Shown one piece after another: positions 23,201 to 27,668 of a DNA stretch of 37,003 nucleotides; positions within the stretch are counted from its first letter, which is position 1; every line of letters begins with the position of its first letter. Origin of the DNA: Branchiostoma floridae (taxonomy: Eukaryota > Chordata > Leptocardii > Amphioxiformes > Branchiostomatidae); assembly GCF_000003815.2 (NCBI RefSeq), contig NC_049997.1:262927-299929 (forward strand). The letters run 5' to 3'. The notes under the pieces are model-generated. The model saw only the letters and a list, made by a program, of their open reading frames with translations. It did not search any database and was not told where the DNA came from. A program made the translations under genes and the position numbers.

Positions 23201-25418
23201 CATTAAAACATCACACCAGTACAACAAAGCCACCATGAACTGCATGATGTGATCTACAAACTCCAAGAGAATATTGAAGTGGGACCGTGTAGCGCAGTGG
23301 CAGTGTGGACGACTCTTGACCGAGAGGTTGCGGGTTTGAATCCGGCTGCCGTGTCACCGATTTTGTGCCCCTGGGAAAGGCACTTTACACGACTTTCCTT
23401 ACTATACTCAGGTGAAAATGAGTACATAGCTACATAATACGTCCCTCGGGTAGGACTTTCAATGGAGGTCCTGTGTATGGGGAGATTCACACCCCATGCA
23501 CGCTATTAAAGAACCCCCACACGTGCGATGGTGAGGTGTAAGATGGAGCAAACCCTTCTGTCTTAAGTTAGTGATTCATGATCACTTCAAATCACCCGAT
23601 TGGAGGCCTGGCGAACCTCCATACCGTATCAGACACACGTTGATTTACATCGTTCACCCGGACGGGAGACCTGGTGCATACGAAAGTGTATGTCACCCCG
23701 TAAGGGCAGGTATAACCCTGTCGTTTGTAAACATGTGCGAACATGTGCGATCACGTCGACCGATGATGTATGTTCGTCTGCATATCTGTTGGTCTGCCGC
23801 TACCAGCCCAAAGCTGCCTAGGCAGACACGTGTAATGTGTTGTATCATTGTCAATAAAGAAAGAAAGAAAGAAAGAAGGAAGGAAAAAAGGAAAGAAAGA
23901 AAGAAGGAAAGAAAGAAAGTAAGTAAGAAAGAAAAAAGAAAGAATGATATTTGTTATAAGATTGATTATGACTCAAATGATGATGTAATCTGTTTCTCTG
24001 TTATATTTCATCTAACCCTAAACTCCTCCCTCATGACCTCAATGAAAAGCGGCATACAACTTTTGCAACCATTCTCGTCTTCCCATCTGTCTGCCTCCCT
24101 GTCTGTATACAACCCTGTCTGTCTACCACATTATCTGCTTGCTTCTCTGTCTCCAACCCTGTCTGTCTACCTCTCTGTAAACATGTCTGTCTGCAACCCT
24201 GTTTGTCCGTATCCCTTTCTGGCCTCGTCTTTGGGTACCTCTTTGTTTACCTATCTATCTCTTTGCAAGCCTGTCTGTCTACCTCTCTGTCTGTCTGCAA
24301 CCTTCGCTGCCTGTATTCTTGTCTGGCTTCCTCTTTGTCTGTCTACCTTTCTATCTGTCTGCAAGCCTGTCTGTCCACCCATCTGTCTGTCTGCAAGCCT
24401 GTCTGTCTACAATCCTGTCTGACTTCCCCTTTGTCTGTCTACCTCACTTTCTGTCTTCAAACATGTCTGTCTGTATCCTTGTCTGGCTTTTTCTTTGTGA
24501 GTCTACCTCTCTGTATGTTTGCAAGCCTGCTGTCTACCTCTCTGTCTGTCTTCAAGCCGGTCTGTCTGTATCCTTGTCTAGCTTCTTTCTTTGTGTGTCT
24601 ACCTCTCTATATGTTTGCAACCCTGACTGGCTTCCTCTTTGGCTGTCTTTGCCTCTCTATCTGTAAACAAGCTTGTGTTTCTACCTCTCTGTCTATCTGC
24701 AAGCCTGTCTGTTTACCTCTCTGTCAGTCTCCATGCTTGTCTGGCTTCCTTTTTATCTGTTGCAAGCCTGTCTGTCTGTATCCCTGTCTGGCTGTCTCTT
24801 TGTGTGTCTACTTCTCTATCTGTTTACAAGCCTGCCTGTCTACCTCTCTGTCTGTCTGCAACCCTGTCTGGCTTCCTCTTTGTCTTCTACCTCTTTATCT
24901 GTCCACAAGCCTGTCTATCTACCTCGCAATGCTGCATCCCTGATTGTCTACCTCTTTGTCTGTCTACTTCTTTATCTGTCTACAACCCTGTCTGTCTGCA
25001 ACTCTGTCCTTCTGTATCCTTGTCTGGCTTTCTCCATGCCTGTCTTTCTAACTCTCTGTCTGTCTGCAAGCCTGTAAGTCTGTATCCTTGTCTAGCTTTC
25101 GCTTTGTCTGTCTCCCTCTGTATGTGTCTGTTTTCTTGTCCTCTCAGTCACACTTTGACATTTTGTATGATTTACCCAGTGTGAAAGCGAAGGATACACA
25201 TAAACCCTATTTAGGGCGCAGCGAGAGCGCAGCGCGATCGCTAGCTAGTAGAAAGGGGGACTTACATCAGTCCGCTCTCCAAGTCCAGCTGTAGTCTCGC
25301 GATCATCGGTTGTCGTGGCCTTGTCGGGACCTTTCGGCGGTTGCTTCACGTCATCAAACGGCTCGGCACAAACCGCAGCGATCAGTAAGGCAAGCATCAA
25401 AAGTTCAAACTTCATCAT
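1951..25418 (-). CDS. Polycystin-1-like receptor-channel gene (36 exons located)
   Basis: Exons on the minus strand, 5' to 3': 25418-25266, 22865-22838, 22367-22305, 21898-21452, 20459-20141, 19152-18848, 17136-16690, 16532-16245, 15869-15597, 15064-14792, 14056-13793, 13521-13380, 13045-12921, 12645-12505, 11911-11831, 11579-11523, 11368-11313, 10608-10468, 10310-10220, 9939-9758, 9624-9394, [N gap], 9184-9042, 8578-8345, 8108-7857, 7411-7251, 6961-6783, 6578-6430, 6209-6080, 5879-5688, 5121-5013, 4598-4381, 4279-4105, 3679-3095 (or 3089), 2865-2635, 2542-2458, 2269-1951. All borders are GT-AG and phases chain except at the N gap and between 6080 and 5879. About 2,420 codons are readable. 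The GPS, PLAT, polycystin domain and 11 hydrophobic segments match the polycystin-1 family (PKD1, PKD1L, PKDREJ). No PKD repeats and no clear REJ domain are visible. The family label is firm; the ortholog is not assigned. Confidence 0.9.
2458..2865 (-). CDS. Polycystin-like gene, exons 34 and 35: TM9, TM10 and pore segment
   Basis: Exon 34 (2865-2635, phase 1-1) encodes the S4-like TM9 (HMLGLVVFINTISLLRVVRF), the S4-S5 stretch with GKLLALPGIMKKEL, and TM10 (LLAFVVSAVVAFMAFISS). Exon 35 (2542-2458, 85 nt) encodes the pore helix YTDLYQTTFALFEMMLGR; the Arg codon AG|G spans the splice. In PKD2 channels the equivalent filter tripeptide is L-G-D; here it reads L-G-R. TM9 has only two or three basic residues, so voltage sensing is not evident. 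Confidence 0.85.
3095..4598 (-). CDS. Polycystin-like gene, exons 31-33: TM6, polycystin (TOP) domain, TM7 and TM8
   Basis: Exon 31 (4598-4381): basic linker, then TM6 (EILLLLVFVSLLFYIAQA). Exon 32 (4279-4105): FYIWAEDVLLRTLYPATWYN and GSFRLGPPRLTQVR, the start of the extracellular polycystin/TOP domain. Exon 33 (3679 to 3095 or 3089): C-R-F core, TKSVTITVNFYNPSLKLFSI, FRLFQYESDADYMKL, then TM7 (VQIAFTLLFAVILCNEL) and TM8 (WNALGFVSLIGTATTISVFI). Two donors fit the end of exon 33, AAAA|gtaaag (3095) and AAAG|gttcgt (3089); they differ by two codons and both are phase 1. The TOP domain forms the tetramer lid in PKD2 channels. Confidence 0.87.
5013..5879 (-). CDS. Polycystin-like gene, exons 29 and 30: TM4 and TM5
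   Basis: Exon 29 (5879-5688, 192 nt, phase 0-0) encodes LVAWVTVFLVSTSSAFFVIL (TM4), then YSMDWGKEKSDSWIKAF, matching the polycystin pattern of Y-x-x-x-x-G-x-x-K-x-x-x-W between TM4 and TM5. TM5 starts at IMSFVGTSCVVDTLQ and finishes in exon 30 (5121-5013) as IFVLAVALASILSLPLL. The intron between them (5122-5687) contains a dispersed repeat around 5440-5640. Confidence 0.83.
5440..5640. repeat. Probable interspersed element in intron 29
   Basis: A GC-rich block with small palindromes (attctgaccagtcagaat, arms of 7 bp) bounded by ggtgtcataacgcctgg and cgcctggctatatgata. Composition differs sharply from the flanking intron. Only one copy is in the window. Confidence 0.35.
6080..6209 (-). CDS. 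Polycystin-like gene, exon 28: TM3
   Basis: Exon of 130 nt in phase 0, acceptor ttaacag, reading YISVMTTLTILPVNWMLLQL, which is TM3, followed by FRMEEPLCANSPEMSIRPAK. The only plausible donor is CAAG|gtatgg, phase 1. The next exon (5879) must be entered in phase 0, so the join is out of frame in this sequence (see findings). The exon itself matches the family well. Confidence 0.75.
6430..6961 (-). CDS. Polycystin-like gene, exons 26 and 27: PLAT-TM2 linker and TM2
   Basis: Exon 26 (6961-6783) encodes NCNDWLSAEKGDGEVQKVV and later FYDKQLWASVLVA, which matches the polycystin-1 family segment after PLAT (the N/D-D-W-L-S and F-x-D-K-x-x-W-x-S patterns). Exon 27 (6578-6430) gives SFTKAQRLSCCFTLLNTMML, the start of TM2, then the extracellular stretch and NLGFVRFTIE. 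Phases 2, 1 and 0 chain correctly. Confidence 0.85.
7251..8108 (-). CDS. Polycystin-like gene, exons 24 and 25: PLAT domain
   Basis: Exon 24 (8108-7857) follows TM1 in phase 0 and opens with ISIRYRVTSR. The PLAT/LH2 beta-sandwich starts at PHVYQITVTTGSMFSAGT and SRVGFQLYGSEGTS. Exon 25 (7411-7251) adds LHFVMPVRESLGEVMLLHIW and WFLGSFVVRDVE. In all polycystin-1 family proteins a cytosolic PLAT domain lies in the first loop, where it binds lipids and controls trafficking; order and length here fit. The donor of exon 25 is read as GGT|gtaaga in phase 2 because exon 26 then continues in frame. Confidence 0.87.
8345..9184 (-). CDS. Polycystin-like gene, exons 22 and 23: GPS motif and TM1
   Basis: Exon 22 (9184-9042, needs phase 1) ends in CSSWKDSKKQWKLEGCD. 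Exon 23 (8578-8345) continues ADINLDNGAISCRCHMTEG. Together they hold the four Cys and two Trp of a GPS, with the cleavage tripeptide H-M-T; cleavage is expected between Met and Thr. Exon 23 then runs through a pre-membrane segment to TM1 (VVFSIVVSEYTLYIILMVFL). GPS cleavage splits polycystin-1 and adhesion GPCRs into non-covalently held ectodomain and membrane parts. Confidence 0.88.
9265..9364. other. Assembly gap (100 N) inside the polycystin gene
   Basis: Exactly 100 N, a placeholder for unknown length. It lies between exon 21 (ends phase 0) and exon 22 (needs phase 1), so at least one coding exon is probably missing here, in the GAIN-like region just before the GPS. Confidence 0.95.
9394..10608 (-). 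CDS. Polycystin-like gene, exons 18-21: helical GAIN-like segment
   Basis: Exons 10608-10468, 10310-10220, 9939-9758 and 9624-9394 encode about 215 residues (1155-1369). Helical stretches carry regular hydrophobic positions: LQQLAQGLEESLPEVL, TAGIIEKLASAAEGS, a basic/acidic QQIKMLEEKKKEKED, and QSIVASLDTVAETLLAMQ. The last resembles the helices that precede the GPS in GAIN domains of polycystin-1 and adhesion GPCRs. This assignment is by pattern only. The acceptor of exon 18 lies in the first unit of a 41-bp repeat array. Exon 21 ends in phase 0, which does not match the next exon seen; the N gap lies between. Confidence 0.68.
10612..11190. repeat. 41-bp minisatellite, about 14 units
   Basis: Direct repeat, consensus beginning ggttccaggaaatgaagcat and ending with actactttgag. 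Units diverge by a few bases and one is longer. It fills the intron between exons 17 and 18 and its first unit contains the acceptor of exon 18. There are no unique spacers, so it is not CRISPR-like. Confidence 0.92.
11313..12645 (-). CDS. Polycystin-like gene, exons 14-17: Ser/Thr/Glu-rich linker
   Basis: Four small exons (12645-12505, 11911-11831, 11579-11523, 11368-11313; 141, 81, 57 and 56 nt) encode about 112 residues of low complexity: runs such as VVVPHTTTEASTADS, SSTLWTTESPTTEN, ETTTEEIKSTS and SAGKTTKPPLIEE. This resembles a mucin-like, probably O-glycosylated stalk between the FN3 array and the GPS region. Frames are fixed by splice phase (1-1, 1-1, 1-1, 1-0). Small exons of this type are candidates for alternative splicing. 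No domain is recognised. Confidence 0.68.
11912..12504. other. Intron 14, no recognised content
   Basis: About 590 bp of AT-rich intron between exons 14 and 15. No repeat, exon-like frame or structured element is visible. Confidence 0.6.
12921..13521 (-). CDS. Polycystin-like gene, exons 12 and 13: fibronectin III domain 5
   Basis: The fifth FN3 domain is split by a phase-2 intron: exon 12 (13521-13380, 142 nt) gives TDPPSSLRATESS, LFLEWAPPVANI and strand C; exon 13 (13045-12921, 125 nt) gives VDGHQTFYNVTGLVPETTYV and the final strand. Residues about 954-1042. The split is unlike the four single-exon FN3 domains before it. Exon 13 is easily missed because the longest open frame across it is a different, non-coding frame; the phase chain (AG|G, Arg) fixes the correct one. 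Confidence 0.8.
13793..14056 (-). CDS. Polycystin-like gene, exon 11: fibronectin III domain 4
   Basis: Phase 1-1 exon of 264 nt (residues about 866-953). Core matches to FN3: TDSPTALGV, AITISWTPPQAVLIAYNITY, and GLVPGTLYDIDLVAVSKVG. This is the most canonical of the five FN3 domains. Donor is ACAG|gtgagt, acceptor attttcag. Confidence 0.86.
14057..14791. other. Intron 10, no recognised content
   Basis: About 735 bp between FN3 exons 10 and 11. One plus-strand open frame (14355-14603) has no recognisable domain and is judged chance. Confidence 0.55.
14792..15064 (-). CDS. Polycystin-like gene, exon 10: fibronectin III domain 3
   Basis: Phase 1-1 exon of 273 nt (residues about 775-865). It reads PPPEDLRITYITETSVTASW at the A-B strands, HHKMWIRR at strand C, and DLNPGTEYVISATSIN at the E-F strands, which is the FN3 pattern. 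Donor is ACAA|gtaaga, acceptor tctgatag. The intron upstream of it holds a complete inverted-repeat element (15130-15545). Confidence 0.84.
15130..15545 (+). mobile_element. MITE-like element, copy 1, in an FN3 intron
   Basis: Bounded by inverted ends: ctaggggtaggtaccggtac at the left and gtaccggtacccacccctag at the right, differing by one base when folded. The inside is built of aggtccggacc-type repeats and is non-coding. About 416 bp. It lies in the intron between exons 9 and 10, opposite in orientation to the copy at 1590-2013. Confidence 0.8.
15597..15869 (-). CDS. Polycystin-like gene, exon 9: fibronectin III domain 2
   Basis: Phase 1-1 exon of 273 nt (residues about 684-774). FN3 landmarks: TDLPQSLIC, LTISWVKPSAPLSGYRVNY, and DVAPDREYSVTLVAVG. 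Acceptor is tgtttcag, donor ACAT|gtgagt. The domain begins with the E-T-D-x-P pattern shared with exons 11 and 12, which suggests a set of internally duplicated FN3 exons. Confidence 0.84.
16245..16532 (-). CDS. Polycystin-like gene, exon 8: fibronectin III domain 1
   Basis: Phase 1-1 exon of 288 nt encoding one FN3 domain (residues about 588-683). The conserved core is present: PPVPENVTC at the start, the B-strand Trp in SLHWMRPS, GYHIWYQ in strand C, and GLKSGSKYNVTVHNV at the E-F region. Several N-x-S/T sites suggest glycosylation. FN3 domains act as spacers and adhesion modules. Confidence 0.82.
16690..17136 (-). CDS. Polycystin-like gene, exon 7: second F5/8 type C domain
   Basis: Exactly 447 nt, phase 1-1, like exon 4 and almost identical to it (residues about 439-587). 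Same signature stretches: AKTLDGDTGTWWNP, YIVLDLTEP, RIAVNNYGD, ARYWRFLIT, IELELYGYSSG. Acceptor is ctttcccag|GT, donor CAG|gtaaag. The flanking intron sequence also matches that of exon 4, so this is a recent segmental copy that includes intron, or a gene-converted pair. The two discoidin domains bracket the LamG-like domain. Confidence 0.88.
17395..17830. repeat. Degenerate array of ACGTGACGT motifs
   Basis: Exact acgtgacgt occurs at 17401, 17492, 17562, 17634, 17717 and 17776, about 60-90 bp apart, with the inverse cacgtca at about 17421, 17592, 17659, 17683 and 17742. Linking text such as cttttacagacgtcacacgt recurs. It lies in the intron between exons 6 and 7. The motif combines an E-box-like CACGTG/ACGTGA core with the TGACGT half of a cAMP response element, but a simple decayed repeat explains it equally well. 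Confidence 0.7.
18185..18370. repeat. Probable interspersed repeat fragment
   Basis: After a tttg run, a GC-richer block with ggcatccgtctgtctcggaa and tggtaggcagacagggtggg stands out from the AT-rich intron. It looks like a short non-autonomous element, but I cannot see a second copy in the window to confirm it. Confidence 0.3.
18848..20459 (-). CDS. Polycystin-like gene, exons 5 and 6: LamG-like domain
   Basis: Exon 5 (20459-20141) and exon 6 (19152-18848) join in phase 2 and give about 208 residues (231-438) of a concanavalin A/LamG-like jelly roll. Hallmarks are VGLWPLNAQHGASDITGNGN at the start, GAFLFSG..NSYIEIPN, a W-rich middle, NAWNYVGATYDRATGKAALW, and SGRVACLQLYDFAMNKEQV near the end. 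This family is common in secreted and adhesion proteins and often binds carbohydrate. The exon 5 frame is open upstream of the acceptor through a relic of another domain (see findings), so an extended exon is a possible alternative. Confidence 0.85.
19360..19965. repeat. Repeat family with octamer motifs (ATGCAAAT) in LamG intron
   Basis: Three starts of the form cattaattatgcaaatta (about 19362, 19490, 19787), each followed within 10-15 bp by the inverse tttgcat. Copies two and three continue in parallel through gatccgtcaacccc and cgagttattccc. The family is interspersed in style; no coding capacity is seen. Confidence 0.7.
20850..21268. repeat. 29-bp minisatellite, about 14 units
   Basis: Tandem unit gaaagcgcgtgttcctgatg followed by tatgttaca, with ctcg/cgcg and ttcc/tttc variants among units. 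It lies in the intron after exon 4 (first F5/8 C domain). No equivalent array is present beside the matching exon 7, so it arose after, or was lost from, one of the duplicates. Confidence 0.93.
21452..21898 (-). CDS. Polycystin-like gene, exon 4: first F5/8 type C domain
   Basis: A single phase 1-1 exon of 447 nt (residues about 82-230) encodes a discoidin/F5/8 C-like beta-sandwich. Diagnostic stretches are AKTLDGDTGTYWNP, YIVLDL, RIAVNNYGD, ARYWRFLIT and a closing IELELYGYSSG. Such domains bind glycans, lipids or matrix proteins at the cell surface. It is nearly identical to exon 7, with changes concentrated around a CWEDAMS segment (DWKNVVT in exon 7), which adds one Cys here. Donor is CAG|gtaaag; beyond it a 29-bp repeat array lies in the intron. 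Confidence 0.88.
22305..22865 (-). CDS. Polycystin-like gene, exons 2 and 3: Pro/Gly linker
   Basis: Exon 2 is a 28-nt microexon (22865-22838), acceptor gtcgacag, donor gtgagg, reading NPNMGPGPG plus one base. Exon 3 (22367-22305, 63 nt) has acceptor ttacag and donor gtcagt and reads a hydrophilic linker starting GPLQGPEEPADR. The microexon turns phase 0 (exon 1) into phase 1 (exon 3), which exactly repairs the frame; without it exons 1 and 3 do not join. No domain is recognised. The N gap at 22998-23097 could hide another exon here, but none is needed for phase. Confidence 0.65.
22998..23097. other. Assembly gap (100 N) in intron 1
   Basis: Exactly 100 N between exons 1 and 2. The exons on both sides join in phase, so no missing exon is required, though one of length divisible by three could be hidden. 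Confidence 0.9.
23280..23865 (+). mobile_element. tRNA-derived SINE
   Basis: A pol III A box (tagcgcagtggc, 23290-23301) and B box (ggtttgaatcc, 23333-23343) lie 31 bp apart in a tRNA-like 5' head, followed by the gggaaaggcactttacacga segment common in marine invertebrate SINEs. The tail ends in aataaagaaagaaag and runs into a GAAA microsatellite. Boundaries beyond about 23540 are uncertain. Confidence 0.75.
23858..23945. repeat. GAAA/GAAGG microsatellite
   Basis: Simple repeat of gaaa with gaagg interruptions, directly after the SINE; probably grown from its tail. Confidence 0.9.
24070..25140. repeat. CTGT-rich tandem array, about 1.1 kb
   Basis: Degenerate higher-order repeat of ctgtctgtctacctctctgt and gcaaccctgtctggcttcct segments, roughly 60-70 bp per unit. 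It gives long open frames in all plus frames, which are artefacts of the repeat. It lies in intron 1 of the polycystin gene. Confidence 0.88.
25128..25252 (+). repeat. Repeat fragment, inverted copy of 27540-27668
   Basis: Shares ctcagtcacactt, ttttgtatgat, agcgaaggatacaca and gagagcgcagcgcgatcg (each with one to four mismatches) with the minus strand of 27540-27668. It lies immediately downstream of the exon 1 donor. Confidence 0.65.
25266..25418 (-). CDS. Polycystin-like gene, exon 1: start and signal peptide
   Basis: Two ATGs in tandem (first at 25418-25416) open a 51-codon exon. Residues 1-18 form a classic signal peptide: MMKFELLMLALLIAAVCA, with likely cleavage after the Ala before EPF. 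The rest is hydrophilic and rich in Thr, Asp and Lys. The exon ends in phase 0 at a GAT|gtaagt donor. It sits between two inverted copies of a repeat (see findings) and about 35 bp downstream of the A-T rich spacer following a TATAAA. Start choice rests on the signal peptide and on the absence of a better upstream ATG in frame. Confidence 0.8.
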
Positions 25419-25492
25419 GATTCTGTAGGATGGAAAAATATACGCTGTGAAATAAATTAGAGTGTCAAACATAGATAAAGGCCCGTATGAGT

Positions 25493-25622
25493 ACCCTAAC
25501 CATTTATAGGATTTTGTCTGTGTACCTCTAGCTTTCAACTTCCACATTACTCACAATAAATCATTCATTGTCAGTAATGTGGAAGTTGAAAGCTAAGACA
25601 AAATCTTACAAATGGTTTGGGT
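25493..25622. repeat. Fold-back palindrome next to exon 1
   Basis: Inner arms of 22 bp are perfectly complementary (25530-25551 and 25573-25594, beginning agctttcaacttccacatta) around a 21-nt loop. Outer arms of about 27 bp (25493-25519 and 25596-25622) match with three mismatches; about ten extra bases (25520-25529) break the left arm. It looks like a small fold-back or MITE element. It overlaps the presumed promoter. Confidence 0.85.
25503..25508 (-). promoter_or_regulatory. Candidate TATA box upstream of exon 1
   Basis: TATAAA on the minus strand, about 85 bp upstream of the first ATG at 25418; a start of transcription near 25475 would leave a 5' leader of about 60 nt. It lies inside the left arm of the fold-back palindrome 25493-25622. 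The right arm carries the degenerate TTGTAA at the matching place. Function is inferred from motif and position only. Confidence 0.3.
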
Positions 25623-27358
25623 AATGATATGATCCTCAATCTACTATTATATATTGCTGTTCCGTCATTGATTTATCATTTGTTCTCATTCGTTCGAACA
25701 TTGATACAATATTCTGTATCTAGGTCAGTGGGCTGGGAAGAGGGCAATTCCCATATCCCTGCCAACTTCATGAAATTATGTCTGTTTACCACCTTCTCAC
25801 AAAGGATCTACAAGAGTCTATCTATACTAAAAATCTATATAAAAAACAAGACCCAAACAAAGGACCCAGCTTAGAAGCTTTGTTAATGGGGACAGTAAAA
25901 TTTTTTTTTTATGGAAGGAAAAATGGCGTAAATCGTTGGGACATTTTTCACTAATGACAAAAACATATATAGATGTTTCAAAATTGTTCTAGATTTGATG
26001 CCACTACTTTCCAATGTTTCCAACATATGTAGAATGTTTAAATATGTTCAGACTTTATTAATTGATAGAAAAAATTGGAACAATAGTGACTAAAATACTC
26101 GTTTACTTGAATAGTTCAAACTTATTTTAAATATTATTTCAAAATCCTCTCAGTGACTCGAAATTGACTAAACAATGTTTACTTCATAAACTCCGGTGTG
26201 AGACTTCCATATTCGCCAAGTGCTACATTATGAGAAGAACAAAGCACCAGAATCGACACCGACCTGACGAGCGGCATGTACATAGTAGATACTACTGTAA
26301 TTAACGGAGCAGCGTTAACGGATTTAAGTAGAGGCGATATTTTCTTGAACATGCAAAATGTTTCCGAGCGGTTTTAACGGCCAGTAGTCGACTTTTTTAT
26401 TACGTGACCCCCCCCCCCCCCTTCTCCTTGCCGCGGCGCTGATACTGGTGTCTTTAGATACGTTTACAATCAAGCTCTGTTTCTTTACCCACGCTCTAAT
26501 ACAATGTCCTTGCTTTACCATAACATGTACACAAATGCAGAACAGAAAGTCCCAAAGGAAATGGTTCTGGTCGCAAGACAAAAGTGATCTTATATCAAAG
26601 TGATGTTTGAAACGAAAAAAAAAAGGTAATTAAAAAAAAAACCTAGCTCCCGGGTCGATCCAGCAACCAAAGCTTAGAATGCCGATGCACTATATAAGCC
26701 GTGACGTTTAACAGGTATGAATATGTATTGTAAAGCTTGAACAGTTAATAATTTTCAAAATTCCAAGGTCCAATCTTCGGAAGATAGTGTTTTTGTGTGC
26801 AAGGTTTGGCGATCCCGTTCGTTCCATGGAGGGCACGTCTTCCTGGAACGCCTGCTTGGAACGCATGACCGATTCGCTGACGGCATGCTTGATGAGGAAA
26901 AGCGGCCTCTTGCGATCCATTACTTATCGCACCATGTATGACGATCCGGAAGGCTAGCTTTCAGCCTGGTAGCCTATCTAATACCGATATCTAATACCGA
27001 TATCTAGACCATGCGGCGCATGGTAAAAAAGATACAAAGTGACAAAATAGCGAGAGAGAGAAAGCGAGAGACAGAAAGAGAGAAGACAATATTTCACCCA
27101 CCCCTCAAAGGTCAGTAAAATACATTACATTTAAAACACTTTATCAAACAATGCAATAAAATTCCTACCTGACTGTATGTGTACATTTCTTTACTAACAG
27201 GTCTTTGATATAACGCTCTCCAAATTAACGGGTTAATTGGTCATATTCCAATTTACCGCAGTACAATGCGAGAAGGCTACAGTAATTGTGTGTACCAGGC
27301 GGTTTAACAATAGACCTCTCATCTCTATACAATCATAATTGATTGGGCTATAATGAAT

Positions 27359-27575
27359 GTAAGGGCGCGGTCACATATCGTGCGATCGTCGCATAATTTT
27401 GATGCCATAGCATTTTGTAGGCAGTCCGTGACAGAACCAACCAAAGACATGGATCCAAAAACAGCATACAACTTATCCATTTCTCTTGCGTCTAGAAATA
27501 GCATAAAAAAACATGAACGATTCGTCGGTTTAGGCCCTATTTTCACTAAACGGCGATCGCAATGCGCTCTCACTT
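27359..27575. mobile_element. MITE-like element with GC-rich imperfect inverted ends
   Basis: Starts aagggcgcggtcacatatcg then tgcgatcgtcgca; ends cggcgatcgcaatgcgctct then cactta, which is the imperfect inverse. The start recurs at about 30169-30215. No transposase is coded. The segment 27540-27668 at its right end recurs inverted at 25128-25252. Confidence 0.55.
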
Positions 27576-27668
27576 AAATCTAAAACGGACGAGTGTATCA
27601 TTCGCTGTCATACTGAGTATATCATACAAAACGTATAAGTGTGACTGAGAAGGCAACAAAACCAAAAA
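27540..27668 (-). repeat. Repeat fragment, inverted copy of 25128-25252
   Basis: Minus-strand match to the segment at 25128-25252, about 110-120 bp with gaps. The pair encloses exon 1 and its presumed promoter in about 2.5 kb. Confidence 0.65.

Noticed and set aside
23571-25294. Long plus-strand open frames rich in Ser, Leu, Cys and Val
   Set aside because: They are translations of the CTGTCTGT array, open in several frames at once, with no domain and no splice context.
26640-26700. Possible tRNA gene on the minus strand
   Set aside because: There is a B-box-like ggatcgaccc and an A-box-like tagtgcatcgg, but no convincing cloverleaf; at best a SINE head relic.
26996-27025. Near-palindrome accatgcggcgcatggt beside two copies of ctaataccgatat
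   Set aside because: Too short and isolated to call an operator or element.
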